Made by a program: the position numbers and the translations under genes. From Xenorhabdus ishibashii (GTDB lineage Bacteria > Pseudomonadota > Gammaproteobacteria > Enterobacterales > Enterobacteriaceae), in assembly GCF_002632755.1 (NCBI RefSeq), contig NZ_NJAK01000001.1, positions 496,001 through 560,000 of the forward strand: 64,000 bases of DNA. The letters are read 5' to 3'. The notes beneath the pieces are model-generated. The model ran no database searches. It worked only from the letters and a program-made list of their open reading frames with translations, and was not told the origin of the DNA. Numbering within the stretch: position 1 is the stretch's first letter; the number at the start of each line of letters is the position of its first letter. Below, piece by piece: positions 1 through 12,249 of the stretch.

Positions 1-167
1 TTATCTTTTTCAACCTAAAACTGTTTTAGCCATCATAACAGAAGCTAACCACTTCGGATAAAGGCAACGAGTAAAAGTGATGAAGATCTTGCGTTACCCT
101 AGCGGCAACGCTCCTTATCAGGTAACATCAAAAACCCTTTTCACTTTACGGAAGTCAGATCCTAACT

Positions 168-2195
168 ATGTCTCAAGTCGCGAACAAATTATTGGTGACC
201 TGTGCGTTACCTTATGCTAACGGTCCAATTCATCTCGGTCATATTCTGGAACACATTCAGGCTGATATTTGGGTTCGTTATCATCGAATGCGCGGCAAAG
301 AGGTTCACTTTATCTGTGCCGACGATGCCCACGGTACACCAATTATGCTGAAAGCCCAGCAAAGTGGTATCTCCCCAGAAGAGATGATTGCCAAGGTGAA
401 CCTAGAGCATCAGCAGGATTTTGCCGGTTTTGCCATTAGCTATGATAATTACCATTCTACGCACAGCGAAGAGAACAAAGCGCTTGCCTCCAAAATTTAT
501 CTGGAACTGAAAAAGAACGGTTACATTAAAAACCGGACGATTTCTCAATTGTACGATCCAGAAAAAGGTATGTTCCTGCCAGACCGTTTCGTTAAAGGCT
601 CCTGCCCGAAATGTAAGGCGGAAGATCAGTATGGCGATAATTGTGAAGTCTGCGGAACCACCTATTCTCCAACGGAATTACTTAATCCTCGCTCCGTTGT
701 TTCTGGGGCAACGCCAGAAATGCGTGATACAGAGCATTTCTTCTTCGATCTGCCTGCCTTTAGCGATATGCTACAAAAATGGACACGTTCTGGCACCTTG
801 CAGGAACAAGTGGCAAATAAAATGCAGGAGTGGTTCGACGCTGGGCTGCAACAATGGGATATTACCCGTGATGCGCCTTATTTTGGCTTTGAGATCCCCG
901 ATCAGCCAGGTAAATATTTCTATGTCTGGCTGGATGCTCCGATTGGCTATATGGGTTCGTTCAAAAATCTGTGTGATAAACGTGATGACCTGAATTTCGA
1001 TGAGTTCTGGGAGAAAGATTCCAAAGCTGATCTCTACCATTTTATTGGCAAAGATATCGTTTATTTTCACAGTCTGTTCTGGCCTGCTATGCTGGAAGGC
1101 TGTAATTACCGTAAACCAACCAACCTGTTCGTCCACGGCTACATCACGGTTAACGGCACTAAGATGTCCAAATCTCGTGGCACTTTCATCAAGGCGAGTA
1201 CTTATCTGAAACACCTTGATGCAGACTGCCTGCGCTATTACTACGCAGCAAAACTCTCTTCCCGCATTGACGACATTGATCTGAATCTGGAAGATTTTAT
1301 TCAGCGTGTAAACAGCGATATCGTTAACAAAGTGGTTAACCTTGCTTCACGTAATGCGGGCTTTATCAACAAGCGCTTTGCCGGCAAACTGGCAGACCAA
1401 CTCGCTGATCCTGCGCTATACCAGAAGTTTGTCGAAGCTGCACAGGGTATTGCAGAAGACTTTACTAACCGTGAATTCGGCAAGGCAATCCGTGAAATTA
1501 TGGCACTGGCCGATCTGGCTAACCGCTATGTTGATGAGCAAGCACCGTGGGTTGTGGCGAAACAAGAAGGCCGTGATGCTGACCTGCAAGCAATCTGCTC
1601 AATGGGGATTAACCTGTTCCGCGTGCTGATGACTTACCTGAAACCCGTTCTTCCAGGTTTGGCTGCTCGAGCAGAAGCCTTCCTGAATACTGAACTAAAC
1701 TGGGATGGTATCCAGCAGCCTCTGTTAAACCATGACGTTTCCCCATTCAAGGCGCTGTTCAACCGCATCGAAATGGCTAAAATTGAAGCAATGGTTGCTG
1801 ATTCGAAAGAGAGCATCGAACCACAAAAAACCGTAACAGGCCCACTGGCAGATGATCCCATTCAGGACACCATTGCATTTGATGACTTTGCCAAGATTGA
1901 CTTGCGGATCGCCCTGATCAAACAGGCTGATTTTGTCGAAGGTTCAGATAAATTACTGAAACTAACCCTTGATCTCGGTGGTGAGACTCGTCAGGTCTTC
2001 TCTGGTATTCGTTCAGCCTATCCTGATCCCAAAGCGCTGGAAAATCGTCTGACGGTGATGGTTGCTAACCTTGCTCCACGCAAAATGCGCTTCGGTATTT
2101 CAGAAGGCATGGTAATGGCGGCAGGCCCTGGTGGAAAAGATATTTTTCTGCTAAGCCCAGATAGTGGTGCCCAACCAGGCATGCAGGTTAAGTAA
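168..2195 (+). CDS. metG: Methionyl-tRNA synthetase
   Basis: This cytosolic enzyme charges tRNA-Met with methionine, using ATP. The 675-residue protein is full length for the long enterobacterial form. The class I HIGH-type motif appears as HLGH near residue 22, and KMSKS lies near residue 334. A zinc knuckle is visible as CPKC followed by CEVC at about residues 145-161. The C-terminal 100 residues form the EMAP/Trbp111-like tRNA-binding domain (from about [15 protein letters not shown]) that dimerises the long form. A strong terminator follows 47 bases after the stop, so it is probably transcribed alone. I recognise it by clear similarity to E. coli MetG along its whole length. Confidence 0.98.
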   Translation: MSQVANKLLVTCALPYANGPIHLGHILEHIQADIWVRYHRMRGKEVHFICADDAHGTPIMLKAQQSGISPEEMIAKVNLEHQQDFAGFAISYDNYHSTHSEENKALASKIYLELKKNGYIKNRTISQLYDPEKGMFLPDRFVKGSCPKCKAEDQYGDNCEVCGTTYSPTELLNPRSVVSGATPEMRDTEHFFFDLPAFSDMLQKWTRSGTLQEQVANKMQEWFDAGLQQWDITRDAPYFGFEIPDQPGKYFYVWLDAPIGYMGSFKNLCDKRDDLNFDEFWEKDSKADLYHFIGKDIVYFHSLFWPAMLEGCNYRKPTNLFVHGYITVNGTKMSKSRGTFIKASTYLKHLDADCLRYYYAAKLSSRIDDIDLNLEDFIQRVNSDIVNKVVNLASRNAGFINKRFAGKLADQLADPALYQKFVEAAQGIAEDFTNREFGKAIREIMALADLANRYVDEQAPWVVAKQEGRDADLQAICSMGINLFRVLMTYLKPVLPGLAARAEAFLNTELNWDGIQQPLLNHDVSPFKALFNRIEMAKIEAMVADSKESIEPQKTVTGPLADDPIQDTIAFDDFAKIDLRIALIKQADFVEGSDKLLKLTLDLGGETRQVFSGIRSAYPDPKALENRLTVMVANLAPRKMRFGISEGMVMAAGPGGKDIFLLSPDSGAQPGMQVK

Positions 2196-2241
2196 TAATT
2201 GCATATCTTTGATAAATATATTTAATAATCAATTAGATAAT

Positions 2242-2272
2242 AAAGCGGGCTCCAAAAAAGACCCGCTTTTTA
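2242..2272 (+). terminator. Rho-independent terminator of metG
   Basis: An 8-bp perfect stem (AAAGCGGG / CCCGCTTT) closes a 12-base loop. It runs into five T at its 3' side on the plus strand. Its place, 47 bases after the metG stop, fits a metG terminator. Confidence 0.85.
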
Positions 2273-2343
2273 ATGTGATGTGTAGCACATTTACAATGTT
2301 AGTCGTATGATAAAACCCTCGCTATACTGAGGAATTATTGATT

Positions 2344-2829
2344 ATGTCTTTCCAAAATGTGCTGATAATCGGTTGGCAATACCTGCGCGCATTTGCGCTG
2401 CTCTATTTGTGCCTGATCGCGGGGAATATTATTTCGGCACTGCTTCCCTTCTCTCTTCCCGGCAGCATTATTGGCTTACTTATCCTGTTTGGTTTACTCG
2501 CATCCCAAATTATTCCCTCACACTGGGCAAAACCAGGCTGTAGCTTGTTGATGAAAAACATGACACTGCTCTTTTTGCCTATCGGGGTGGGGATCATGGA
2601 TTATTACCCACAACTTAGCCAACAAATGCTCCCCATCCTTCTTTCTTGTATCGTTAGCACAGTGATTGTTATGATCGTCGTTGCTTATAGTTCCCACTAT
2701 ATTCATCGTAAACGTATCATTATTAGTGCTCAGCAAATGGATACCAACCAGATGAACACTAAGCAGCAAGAATTCACCTCAACGTCAACAAATTCATCAC
2801 AAGAGCCGAAAGAGAAAGAAAAATGTTAA
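2344..2829 (+). CDS. yohJ: LrgA/CidA-family membrane protein YohJ
   Basis: This is a small inner-membrane protein of the LrgA/CidA (holin-like) family. The family is linked to murein hydrolase export control and, in enteric bacteria with LrgB partners, to pyruvate or nucleoside-related transport; the exact role here is unknown. About four hydrophobic segments cover residues 5-120. The tail after about residue 125 is hydrophilic ([13 protein letters not shown]... to EKEKC) and is longer than in E. coli YohJ, which has about 132 residues. I chose ATG 2344 because GAGGA lies 9 bases upstream; an in-frame TTG at 2338 is too close to it. It overlaps yohK by 7 bases, so the two are translated as a pair. 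Confidence 0.88.
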   Translation: MSFQNVLIIGWQYLRAFALLYLCLIAGNIISALLPFSLPGSIIGLLILFGLLASQIIPSHWAKPGCSLLMKNMTLLFLPIGVGIMDYYPQLSQQMLPILLSCIVSTVIVMIVVAYSSHYIHRKRIIISAQQMDTNQMNTKQQEFTSTSTNSSQEPKEKEKC

Positions 2830-3518
2830 GCCATATTTGGTGGTCACTACCGTTAACCTTGGTTGTATTTTACTGCGCTAAAAAGCTGTCAGTACGACTC
2901 AAATTGCCTATCTTTAATCCGTTATTGATCTCAATGGCCGTTATCATTCCCTTGCTGCTGCTAACTCACACTCCTTACAAACACTATTTTGCTGGCAGCC
3001 GGATACTGAACGATTTACTGCAACCTGCTGTTGTTGCTTTGGCGTTTCCTCTGTATGAACAGCTACATCAAATCCGGGCTCAATGGAAATCCATTATTAG
3101 CATCTGTTTTGTAGGCAGCATTGTCGCAATGGTTACAGGGACTGCCATTGCATTATGGGCTGGAGCTACACCTGAAATTGCAGCCTCTGTTCTCCCCAAA
3201 TCCGTGACGACGCCAATCGCTATGGCTGTGGCTGATTCCATTGGTGGTATTCCTGCCATTAGCGCAGCTTGTGTCATTATGGTAGGTATTTTGGGAGCTA
3301 TCTTTGGTCACAATCTATTTAACGTTCTAAAAATAAAAAACCAGGCGGCACGAGGATTGGCTATGGGTACAGCATCCCATGCGGTAGGAACGGCGCGCTG
3401 TGCGGAAATGGATCATATTGAAGGGGCTTACAGCTCACTGGCCTTAATGACCTGCGGCATTATTACTTCACTGATTGCACCTTTTCTATTTCCAGTATTG
3501 CTGCATCTATTTGGTTAA
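2823..3518 (+). CDS. yohK: LrgB/CidB-family membrane protein YohK
   Basis: This is the partner of YohJ: an integral membrane protein of the LrgB family with 231 residues and six or more hydrophobic segments. The family hallmark stretch around residues 115-190 is present, including [14 protein letters not shown] and the [12 protein letters not shown] motif. The start codon overlaps the end of yohJ, which indicates translational coupling. In E. coli the same pair lies just before cdd, as here. The biochemical role is not settled in Gram-negative bacteria. Confidence 0.92.
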   Translation: MLSHIWWSLPLTLVVFYCAKKLSVRLKLPIFNPLLISMAVIIPLLLLTHTPYKHYFAGSRILNDLLQPAVVALAFPLYEQLHQIRAQWKSIISICFVGSIVAMVTGTAIALWAGATPEIAASVLPKSVTTPIAMAVADSIGGIPAISAACVIMVGILGAIFGHNLFNVLKIKNQAARGLAMGTASHAVGTARCAEMDHIEGAYSSLALMTCGIITSLIAPFLFPVLLHLFG

Positions 3519-3649
3519 CCATTTTGTGTATAACCATGACTTAAATCGTTACAAAGTCGCAACAAAAAAGCAAACAAATCCATTAAGACAGCAAAAATTC
3601 GATACAGGTTACTAAAATAATGTCTTTATTACACAGATTTCATTAATTA

Positions 3650-3665
3650 TATGGCTTTTATCACA
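3650..3665 (+). promoter_or_regulatory. Possible CRP site upstream of cdd
   Basis: The sequence TATGG-N6-TCACA resembles the CRP consensus TGTGA-N6-TCACA, with one perfect half-site and two mismatches in the other. It lies 57 bases before the cdd start. In E. coli cdd is controlled by CRP and CytR, which makes the site plausible, but a single imperfect match is weak evidence. Confidence 0.4.
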
Positions 3666-3721
3666 TTGCAAACCTGAACAGACGTCCTAGAATGACCTTC
3701 AATTAATTTGGAGATCATTCT

Positions 3722-4606
3722 ATGCAAGCTCGTTTTCACGCTATTTGGTCAGAAATGACACCTGAACTGCAAAAAGCCCTATTACCTTATATTGGCAACG
3801 ACGATTTTCCAGCCATGCTGACAGCCGAGCAAGTAGAATCAATCAAACAGTTCAGCGGGTTTGATGATCAAACACTGGCATTGACCCTATTGCCATTTGC
3901 GGCAGCCTATTCCCGTGCCCCTATTTCCCATTTTTATGTTGGGGCAATTGCACGGGGAGAAAGTGGTAATCTCTATTTCGGTGCCAATATGGAATTTGCC
4001 GGCGTCCCATTACAGCAAACCATCCATGCAGAACAATCAGCCATCACTCATGCCTGGCTACATGGCGAGAAAAAGCTGGTTGCCATCACTGTCAACTATT
4101 CACCTTGTGGCCATTGCCGACAATTTATGAATGAACTGAATAGCGGGGCACAATTAGAGGTTTACCTGCCCAATCGTCCCCCCTTAACTTTGGCCGACTA
4201 TCTGCCAGAAGCCTTTGGCCCACGCGATTTAGCCGACACACCGTTGTTGCTGGATGAGGTTAATCACGGCTATCGATTATCTACCAGTGATGAATTGGTG
4301 CAAGCAGCATTGGATGCAGCGAACCGCAGCCATGCACCTTATAGCCAATCCCACGCAGGAATTGCCCTGCAAGATGAACAAGGGAACATTTACACTGGCC
4401 GTTATGCAGAAAATGCTGCATTCAACCCAAGCTTACCCCCATTACAGGCAGCACTTATTTTCATGAATATGGCGGGCGGCAATTGTCAGTCCATCAAAAG
4501 GGCAGTATTGGTGGAAGGTAAAAATAACCATTTATCACAATGGAGTGCGACAGAATGTACTTTAACCGCCCTCAACTGTACAAAAATAGAACGACATACA
4601 TTTTGA
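3722..4606 (+). CDS. cdd: Cytidine deaminase
   Basis: This enzyme hydrolyses cytidine and deoxycytidine to uridine and deoxyuridine in pyrimidine salvage. The 294-residue size and two-domain layout match the dimeric enterobacterial form. The zinc and catalytic residues sit at the E. coli positions: H102-A-E104, then PC129xxC132RQ. The C-terminal half is a degenerate, non-catalytic copy of the deaminase fold. The ATG is preceded by a good ribosome site (GGAG at -10). It is a single-gene unit between yohK and maeA. Confidence 0.97.
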   Translation: MQARFHAIWSEMTPELQKALLPYIGNDDFPAMLTAEQVESIKQFSGFDDQTLALTLLPFAAAYSRAPISHFYVGAIARGESGNLYFGANMEFAGVPLQQTIHAEQSAITHAWLHGEKKLVAITVNYSPCGHCRQFMNELNSGAQLEVYLPNRPPLTLADYLPEAFGPRDLADTPLLLDEVNHGYRLSTSDELVQAALDAANRSHAPYSQSHAGIALQDEQGNIYTGRYAENAAFNPSLPPLQAALIFMNMAGGNCQSIKRAVLVEGKNNHLSQWSATECTLTALNCTKIERHTF

Positions 4607-4768
4607 CATATATATCATCCAATAACATTTTATTAGCTAATTCTGTATGTTATCTCTCACTTTTGCTCATAATAATCATATCTAAGTAACATTTACTGTA
4701 CTTATTGTTTTTATCTTCTTAGGATCGGTAGCCGATTTTGTTATTGATAAGTTCAAAGAGTAAGCATC

Positions 4769-6466
4769 ATGGAACTGGAACACGAAAGTAAACGCCCTCT
4801 CTATATTCCCTACGCTGGCCCTATCTTATTGGAATTTCCTTTGCTGAATAAAGGCAGCGCCTTTACAGAAGAAGAACGCAGTAATTTCAACTTGCATGGC
4901 TTATTGCCACAGGCCGTTGAAACAATAGAAGAGCAGGCAGAACGCGCCTACCGTCAATATGTCGATTTCAAAAACGATATTGATAGACACATTTATTTAA
5001 GGAATATTCAAGATACCAACGAAACGTTGTTCTATCGCCTCCTTGATGCCCACTTAAGCGAAATGATGCCTATTATCTACACGCCAACCGTTGGTGCAGC
5101 GTGTGAACACTTTTCTGACATTTACCGCCGCGCTCGTGGCCTGTTTATCTCCTACCCAAATCGGGCTTACATTGATGACATGCTGCAAAATGCCACCAAG
5201 CAGAATGTAAAAGTTATCGTTGTTACCGACGGTGAGCGCATCCTTGGTCTGGGTGATCAGGGCATCGGGGGCATGGGCATTCCTATCGGTAAACTGTCAC
5301 TGTATACCTCCTGTGGCGGGATCAGCCCTGCTTATACCTTGCCTGTGGTTCTGGATGTAGGGACAAATAACCCACAGCGCCTCAATGACCCACTGTATAT
5401 GGGCTGGCGCCATCCACGTATTACTGGCAAAGAGTACGATGAATTTGTGGATGAATTTATTCAGGCCGTGAAACGTCGCTGGCCTAACGTACTGCTGCAA
5501 TTTGAAGATTTTGCCCAAAACAACGCCATGCCACTGTTGAACCGCTATCGCGATGAGCTTTGCTGCTTCAATGATGATATCCAGGGCACCGCAGCCGTTG
5601 CCTTAGGTAGCCTGATTGCCGCCAGCCGTGCCGCAGGCCGCCAATTAAAAGATCAAACTGTCGCATTCCTTGGTGCCGGCTCTGCTGGCTGTGGTATTGC
5701 AGAGCAAATCATTGCCCAAATGAAATCTGAAGGATTGAGTGACGAACAAGCTCGTGCCCGTGTGTTTATGGTTGACCGTTTTGGTCTCCTGACTGACAAA
5801 CAACCAAACTTACTGGATTTCCAAAGCGCATTGGTACAGAAAAGCTCCGCCTTACAGTCGTGGGATGCCACCAGCGACTCTCTCTCACTAATGGACGTGG
5901 TTCGCAATGCCAAACCTACAGTCCTGATTGGTGTTTCTGGTCAATCTGGTCTGTTCACCGAAGAGATCATCCGTGAAATGCACAAACATTGTGAACGTCC
6001 AGTTGTGATGCCTCTTTCCAACCCAACATCACGTGTGGAAGCTCGTCCAGAAGACATCATCAACTGGACGGAGGGCAAAGCCTTGGTTGCAACAGGAAGC
6101 CCGTTTGCACCAGTAAAATATGACGGTCAGGAATATCCAATCGCACAATGTAACAACTCCTATATCTTCCCAGGGATAGGTTTAGGCGTTATCGCTGCCG
6201 GCGCTAAACGTGTTACCGATGATATGTTGATGGTTGCCAGTCGCGCATTAGCGGATTGTTCACCGCTGGCACAAACAGGCTCTGGCCCATTATTACCACT
6301 GATTGATGATATCCAGGATGTTTCCCGCAAAATAGCCAAAGAAGTGGCGAAAAAAGCCCAAATTCAAGGTGTCGCGATTGTTACATCGGAAGATGCGTTA
6401 GATGAAGCGATTGAACGCAATTTCTGGAAACCAGAATACCGCGTCTATAAACGAACTTCATTCTGA
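4769..6466 (+). CDS. maeA: NAD-dependent malic enzyme
   Basis: It catalyses oxidative decarboxylation of malate to pyruvate and CO2 with NAD+. The 565 residues match E. coli MaeA (SfcA) end to end. The malic N-terminal domain begins near [13 protein letters not shown] sequence (here [15 protein letters not shown]). It includes the [20 protein letters not shown] signature near residues 155-174. The NAD-binding Rossmann motif appears as [14 protein letters not shown] near residue 300. Metal-binding acidic residues lie in FEDFAQNNA and FNDDIQGTA. It forms a single transcription unit ending at a hairpin. Confidence 0.97.
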   Translation: MELEHESKRPLYIPYAGPILLEFPLLNKGSAFTEEERSNFNLHGLLPQAVETIEEQAERAYRQYVDFKNDIDRHIYLRNIQDTNETLFYRLLDAHLSEMMPIIYTPTVGAACEHFSDIYRRARGLFISYPNRAYIDDMLQNATKQNVKVIVVTDGERILGLGDQGIGGMGIPIGKLSLYTSCGGISPAYTLPVVLDVGTNNPQRLNDPLYMGWRHPRITGKEYDEFVDEFIQAVKRRWPNVLLQFEDFAQNNAMPLLNRYRDELCCFNDDIQGTAAVALGSLIAASRAAGRQLKDQTVAFLGAGSAGCGIAEQIIAQMKSEGLSDEQARARVFMVDRFGLLTDKQPNLLDFQSALVQKSSALQSWDATSDSLSLMDVVRNAKPTVLIGVSGQSGLFTEEIIREMHKHCERPVVMPLSNPTSRVEARPEDIINWTEGKALVATGSPFAPVKYDGQEYPIAQCNNSYIFPGIGLGVIAAGAKRVTDDMLMVASRALADCSPLAQTGSGPLLPLIDDIQDVSRKIAKEVAKKAQIQGVAIVTSEDALDEAIERNFWKPEYRVYKRTSF

Positions 6467-6476
6467 TATTGGTGAT

Positions 6477-6503
6477 AAGCCTGCCGGTAATATTGGCAGG
6501 CTT
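6477..6503 (+). terminator. maeA: Hairpin after maeA
   Basis: A perfect 9-bp stem (AAGCCTGCC / GGCAGGCTT) with a 9-base loop starts 11 bases after the maeA stop. No T tract follows on either strand, so it may be a weak terminator or an mRNA 3' end stabiliser. Confidence 0.5.
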
Positions 6504-6637
6504 AAAAAGTAATCAAATAATAATCCAGTCAGATAAATCATAAATAATTGTCTTCGATTTTTTTAAATTGAATTAGATTAACTCCGATATAATCTTCCCA
6601 AAACTTGCTTCAATATTTCAAGTCAAGTAGCCTTTAG

Positions 6638-7402
<765 letters not shown>

Positions 7403-7454
7403 AAATGGATAAGAAATCAGCGCAATCTATTTAATCAGTTTTTTGCCCTTCATC

Positions 7455-7499
7455 TTTCAAGTTGCAGTTTACCGACAAAACCAAAACTGCAACCTGAAA
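7455..7499. repeat. 16-bp inverted repeat between sanA and yeiB
   Basis: Arms TTTCAAGTTGCAGTTT and AAACTGCAACCTGAAA pair over 16 bases with one mismatch, around a 13-base loop. It sits between two convergent genes. It may end transcription of one or both, or be a member of a dispersed intergenic palindrome family. Confidence 0.7.
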
Positions 7500-7555
7500 C
7501 CTATTAACCTATTAACCTCTTCGGATCTGTCAGAGGTAAAATGGTTGAGCTTTTT

Positions 7556-8713
7556 CTAAACCTTACCTGCCAATTTTACTGTTAAACTGCGCCAGAGCTT
7601 TTCCATTGGGCCCTGAGAATAACGTTTCAACCACCAGCAAGCAAACCAGATATTCAACGCCCAGATAAAGGGAATAAATGCCATTAACTCCAAACGGCTA
7701 AACTGCCCAAATAATTCAAAGCGATAAAAAAGTGTGGTACAAACCAATGTTTGCAACAAGTAGCTACTCAGTGCCATTTTCCCGACCTGCCGGAGCCAAA
7801 ACGTGATTTTCCAACGTGAAATGGCGGGCCAAAATCCATAAATCAGTGCGATATAGGCCAATGCCAGTAACGGTGTTGCCAATTCAGTGATGGTGTAACG
7901 AACAGTCCAGGATGCAAAATAACTGTAGGGATATAAATATTGTATCGACAAGGCAATCCCCTGAATCGCCATACCAACGGGGATCAAGCATAATGCCAAC
8001 CGGCGGTAATGTTTACTGCTGAACTCCCCTTTTAACCACCCATTACGCAGCAGCATAGCACCACATAGCATGACACCCATTATTTGCCAGCCATATTGCA
8101 CAATCACCACAATCATCGCGCCGCTTATCTGACGAATACGGTATTCTATGGCCAAGAATCCACCATACATTTTCCAGTAACTTTCATAAGAAATATCTTC
8201 CAGCGTAGGCTGCCAAAACGAATTATTTTCCCCTAAGGGAAAAAGCCCCAGAAGATAAAACATCATTACGCCAAATAAATAGAAAGTCACCGCTGTACCA
8301 AACAATTTTTGACGATTATTGATAAAACGCCATGCCAGTAAGCCAACAACACCATATGACAACAAAATGTCGCCATCCCATAGCAAAACACCATGCAATA
8401 AACCAATAACAGCCAAAACCAGTAACCTGGGGATATTCCAATCGCGTCCCCGCTGCCGAAGCAATTCGAGGGATGCTCCGAATAACAGCGTCAAGATGAA
8501 CAGAAATTTCCCCTGAGTAAAGGTATTCAATACAGACCATGTCATCACGTCAGAGGGCGAGACTGAATCTTTATAAAACAGATTCATATAGGCTGCATAT
8601 GGCAAGGCAAAACTGGAAATGTTAAGCAGCAATATTCCCAAAATGGCAAAACCGCGCACACTATCAAGTATCTCAATTCTCTGGTGCATTACTCCATTAC
8701 AACTGTGTTTCAT
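7556..8713 (-). CDS. yeiB: DUF418/YeiB-family inner-membrane protein
   Basis: This is a polytopic membrane protein of unknown function with about ten hydrophobic segments in 385 residues. Recognisable YeiB stretches are SVRGFAILGILLLNISSF near the N-terminus, LLHGVLLWDGDIL near residue 110 and LSSYLLQTLVCTTLFY near residue 315. The C-terminal half is the DUF418 domain. It starts 15 bases after the folE stop, so folE-yeiB is an operon as in E. coli. The start is uncertain: ATG 8713 gives 8 extra residues compared with ATG 8689, which aligns better with E. coli YeiB. Confidence 0.9.
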   Translation of the reverse strand: MKHSCNGVMHQRIEILDSVRGFAILGILLLNISSFALPYAAYMNLFYKDSVSPSDVMTWSVLNTFTQGKFLFILTLLFGASLELLRQRGRDWNIPRLLVLAVIGLLHGVLLWDGDILLSYGVVGLLAWRFINNRQKLFGTAVTFYLFGVMMFYLLGLFPLGENNSFWQPTLEDISYESYWKMYGGFLAIEYRIRQISGAMIVVIVQYGWQIMGVMLCGAMLLRNGWLKGEFSSKHYRRLALCLIPVGMAIQGIALSIQYLYPYSYFASWTVRYTITELATPLLALAYIALIYGFWPAISRWKITFWLRQVGKMALSSYLLQTLVCTTLFYRFELFGQFSRLELMAFIPFIWALNIWFACWWLKRYSQGPMEKLWRSLTVKLAGKV

Positions 8714-8728
8714 AGCAATAGAAATTCA

Positions 8729-9397
8729 TCATGATAAGTGCAAATGACGCACAGCACGCAGGAATTCCTGTCGTGTATTCTGGCTGGTTTTAAATAACCC
8801 CCCCAACGAAGTTGTCGTTGTGGTACTGGTCGCATCGCGTATCCCTCGCGCTTTCACGCAATAATGGACAGCATCGATGGAAACAGCGACATTATTTGTG
8901 CCAAGCAGGGTTTGTAGTGCAATCAGGATCTGCTGTGTTAAACGCTCCTGAACTTGTGGGCGCTGTGCAAAAAACTGGACAATGCGGTTAATCTTTGACA
9001 AGCCAATGACTTTATCCTTAGGAATATAAGCAACTGTGGCTTTGCCATCAATAGTGACAAAATGGTGTTCACAAGTGCTGGTCATCGTAATATCACGCAC
9101 TGTCACCATTTCATCCACTTTCATTTTATTTTCTATCAGCGTAATTTTTGGGAAATTGTTATAGTCCAACCCTGAAAATATCTCATCCACATACATTTTC
9201 GCGATACGACCCGGCGTATCTGCCAAACTGTCATCACGCAAATCGAGATTTAACAGCTTCATAATTTCTGTCATATGTTCTTCAATGCGTGCTTTACGCA
9301 CCTCTGGCGCCAAAGTTGCTCCACGCAGTGGGGTTTCAAGACCACGGTCAACCAGTGCCGAATGCACCAGCGCAGCTTCTGTACTTAGGGATGACAT
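8729..9397 (-). CDS. folE: GTP cyclohydrolase I
   Basis: It converts GTP to 7,8-dihydroneopterin triphosphate, the first step of folate synthesis. From ATG 9397 the protein has 222 residues, the exact length of E. coli FolE, and starts [16 protein letters not shown] longer reading from 9409 adds four residues unsupported by homology. Zinc ligands are visible in [12 protein letters not shown] and HYCVKARG. Catalytic-site stretches such as [22 protein letters not shown] are intact. It is the first gene of the folE-yeiB pair. Confidence 0.97.
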   Translation of the reverse strand: MSSLSTEAALVHSALVDRGLETPLRGATLAPEVRKARIEEHMTEIMKLLNLDLRDDSLADTPGRIAKMYVDEIFSGLDYNNFPKITLIENKMKVDEMVTVRDITMTSTCEHHFVTIDGKATVAYIPKDKVIGLSKINRIVQFFAQRPQVQERLTQQILIALQTLLGTNNVAVSIDAVHYCVKARGIRDATSTTTTTSLGGLFKTSQNTRQEFLRAVRHLHLS

Positions 9398-9571
9398 CAG
9401 TTTCTCCAAGGTAAATATTTCCGTTACTTGACGGGAATCGGGACACTTATTTTACGCAGATATCAGCGAATGTAATACCACACAATATCTATTTTATTTA
9501 TCTTGTTCTGCGCCTGTATCGTATACATGAATAGGCGCATAACTATACCTGTACATTCTCAATGCACCAAA

Positions 9572-10756
9572 TCAGGAGGGTTCATGATGGGGATTGGTGC
9601 GATAAAATACCAGCAATCCCGCAATGAGCAGCCCAATAAATGCGACATACAGTGCGGGCTCCAATTTGCCTGTCAGCCATGTCGAAGTGGCTGATAACAT
9701 TGGCCCGACCAATTGCCCCAGGGCATAACCCGTGGTCAGCAATCCCGCCATATATCGGGCATGATTAGGAGCCAGCTCACGACCATACTGCAAAGCAAGC
9801 TGTACTACACACATAAATCCACCGCCTACCAGCAATGCTCCAATCATCAAACCGGCAATGTCTGGTAACATTTCCGCAATCAAAATACCCAGTGCCTGAA
9901 GCCATAACGTGACCGCCAAGCGGATTTGAGATGTTGATACATTACGCAGCAAAATTCCCAGCATGATACCAATGACCGAAGCACCACCAAATATTGGCCA
10001 GACAAACTGAGCAAACAAGCTATCAGGAAAACGCTCTGTCGCCATTTGAGAAAGGAACGTCGCAGGCAAAATATAGCCAAACCCAGCCAGACTATAACTC
10101 CACACCAATCGCTTGATTTCCGGTGTCATGCTCAGTGTTTGGATCGCCGTCTGCGGACGGTGCAATTCACCACTGCGAGGCAAATAGCGGCTGACATAAA
10201 TACTAAATAACAGCGCCAGAATGCCATATAACATCCACGCATTGGCGGCACTCATCTGCCAGGATTGAACCCCAATCGCTACCATGCCACTGATAAAGAT
10301 CCCCACCCCCGTCCCTGAAAAAACGGCTGCACTCAATCCTGGACGATTCAATTTTGCTAATTCATCATTCGCCCATGCGGCCACCAAAACCAACGTCCAA
10401 CCACTTGCCCAGCCAATAAAAAAGCGGGCAATACTGTGCAATATTGGTCCATCCAACAATGCGGAAAGCAGAGTGATAATAACGGCTCCCCACAAACCGC
10501 TCCACAAACGATACTCCACAAAACGTTGCGCCCGCATGGCATCATAAGAACCCGCCAGATAGCCGAGGTAATTGAATGCGGCGACGATTCCCGCACTTGT
10601 TAATGTGAGTTGGGACTCAGCTATCATCAATGGAACTTGTGGCGTAAAAGTGAAGCGCCCTATTCCCATTGCAACAACCAAAGCGAAAAAACCGCTTAAT
10701 GCAATCTGAAAAGCTTGATAGTTACGATTACGATATGTAACAGTTTGATTTTTCAT
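9572..10756 (-). CDS. YbfB/YjiJ-family MFS transporter
   Basis: This 394-residue membrane protein has about twelve hydrophobic segments typical of the major facilitator superfamily. The N-terminal GIGRFTFTPQVPLMI and NYLGYLAGS stretches are characteristic of the YbfB/YjiJ family of uncharacterised permeases. The substrate is unknown. It is transcribed away from moeA across a 211-base intergenic region. It stands alone, so the context gives no hint of substrate. Confidence 0.85.
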   Translation of the reverse strand: MKNQTVTYRNRNYQAFQIALSGFFALVVAMGIGRFTFTPQVPLMIAESQLTLTSAGIVAAFNYLGYLAGSYDAMRAQRFVEYRLWSGLWGAVIITLLSALLDGPILHSIARFFIGWASGWTLVLVAAWANDELAKLNRPGLSAAVFSGTGVGIFISGMVAIGVQSWQMSAANAWMLYGILALLFSIYVSRYLPRSGELHRPQTAIQTLSMTPEIKRLVWSYSLAGFGYILPATFLSQMATERFPDSLFAQFVWPIFGGASVIGIMLGILLRNVSTSQIRLAVTLWLQALGILIAEMLPDIAGLMIGALLVGGGFMCVVQLALQYGRELAPNHARYMAGLLTTGYALGQLVGPMLSATSTWLTGKLEPALYVAFIGLLIAGLLVFYRTNPHHEPS

Positions 10757-10967
10757 AGTGATTAAATAGTAATGAAATTAATTGATTTGGTGGGCATTAT
10801 TCAGTTATAACAAATCATGAATATAATATACATCTTTTATTAACAACCTCTTTCGCTGTGACAGTCACCATTTCCTGTCATTTCCCATCAGTGCAATCTT
10901 TGCCATAATGCAGCCAATATAAGCGTAAGCACTTAAGAATAACTAGCTGTCATATAGGGAGTTTCTT

Positions 10968-12224
10968 ATGGATCACTGTCATACATCAGACTTAATCTCA
11001 CTTGATCAAGCACTAGAAAAATTACTGACATACACCATTCCCCTCACTGCTACACCTCTGATCACGACAGAAACCATTAACCTGACCGAATCTGCGGGCA
11101 GAATTACCGCTACTGATATCATTTCCCCGATCAACGTACCCTCTTTTGATAACTCAGCAATGGATGGTTACGCTATTCGCTTTGCAGATCTTAACGAAAA
11201 TCAGACCTTACCTGTAGCAGGCAAGGCGCTGGCGGGTATGCCGTTTCAGCAGGAATGGCCGACCGGCAGTTGCATTCGCATTATGACTGGTGCTCCTATT
11301 CCCTCTGGCGCAGATGCCGTTGTTATGCAAGAACAAACGGAGGTTACCGAAACAGGAATTCGCTTCACTTATCCGGTAAAACCGAGGCAGAACATTCGCA
11401 CCATTGGGGAAGATATCAGCCAAAATACGGTGGTATTACCAAAAGGAATTAAACTCTCCACCGCACAATTACCGCTGATTGCTTCACTGGGCATTGCAAC
11501 GGTTGATGTTGTCCGCAAACTGAAAGTTGCCATTTTTTCCACCGGTGACGAATTACAAGCCATCGGTGAACCCTTACAGGCAGGTCAAATTTACGATACC
11601 AACCGATTTGCTATTCGCCTGATGTTGGAAAAAATGGATTGTGACATCATCGATCTTGGCGTAATCCGCGATGATCCCGATGCATTGCGTCAGGCCTTTA
11701 TCGAAGCAGATAAACAAGCTGATTTAGTGATCAGCAGCGGTGGCGTTTCTGTTGGTGAAGCGGATTACACCAAACAAATCTTAGAAGAAGCAGGAAAAAT
11801 CAGTTTTTGGAAACTCGCCATTAAACCGGGTAAGCCTTTTGCCTTTGGTAAATTGGAAAATGCCTGGTTCTGCGGCTTGCCTGGGAATCCGGTGTCTGCC
11901 GTGCTCACCTTTTACCAATTGGTACAACCGTTGATTGCCCATCTATCGGGTTTTACCGCATGGCAACCGCCTATGCGTCTCACAGCCAAGACAACAACAC
12001 CCTTGAAAAAATCCCCTGGCAGACTGGATTTCCAACGCGGTATTGCTTCACTGAATGAATATGGTGAATTAGAGGTACAAACTACGGGGCATCAAGGTTC
12101 GCATATCTTTAGTTCATATAGTCTCGGCAACTGTTTTATTGTGTTGGAACGGGAACGCGGACATGTTGCCGCTGGTGAAACCGTGCAAATTGAGTTTTTC
12201 AACCATCTACTGAAAAACCAATAA
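10968..12224 (+). CDS. moeA: Molybdopterin molybdenumtransferase
   Basis: MoeA inserts molybdate into adenylylated molybdopterin, the last step of basic molybdenum-cofactor (Moco) synthesis. The 418 residues match E. coli MoeA. Domain III signatures are present, such as STGDEL near 189-194 and [14 protein letters not shown] near 262-275. [10 protein letters not shown] lies near residue 65, and [13 protein letters not shown] near residue 308. A good ribosome site (GGGAG) precedes the ATG. It is followed after 25 bases by moeB, forming a two-gene operon as in E. coli. Confidence 0.97.
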   Translation: MDHCHTSDLISLDQALEKLLTYTIPLTATPLITTETINLTESAGRITATDIISPINVPSFDNSAMDGYAIRFADLNENQTLPVAGKALAGMPFQQEWPTGSCIRIMTGAPIPSGADAVVMQEQTEVTETGIRFTYPVKPRQNIRTIGEDISQNTVVLPKGIKLSTAQLPLIASLGIATVDVVRKLKVAIFSTGDELQAIGEPLQAGQIYDTNRFAIRLMLEKMDCDIIDLGVIRDDPDALRQAFIEADKQADLVISSGGVSVGEADYTKQILEEAGKISFWKLAIKPGKPFAFGKLENAWFCGLPGNPVSAVLTFYQLVQPLIAHLSGFTAWQPPMRLTAKTTTPLKKSPGRLDFQRGIASLNEYGELEVQTTGHQGSHIFSSYSLGNCFIVLERERGHVAAGETVQIEFFNHLLKNQ

Positions 12225-12249
12225 TATAATTTTAAGAAGATACCGAAAA

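Noticed and set aside
91..126. Hairpin-forming leader of metG (GCGTT/AACGC and GTTACC/GGTAAC)
   Set aside because: The two alternative pairings could suggest a regulatory leader, but the stems are 5-6 bp with no supporting motif or terminator.
2403..2769. Minus-strand frames opposite yohJ
   Set aside because: They are shadows of a well-recognised gene and lack starts with ribosome sites.
9503..9694. Short plus-strand frame between folE and the MFS gene
   Set aside because: It overlaps the 3' end of the MFS gene, has no homology and no convincing ribosome site. A 7-bp inverted repeat (TGCGCCT/AGGCGCA) nearby is too weakly supported to list as a terminator.
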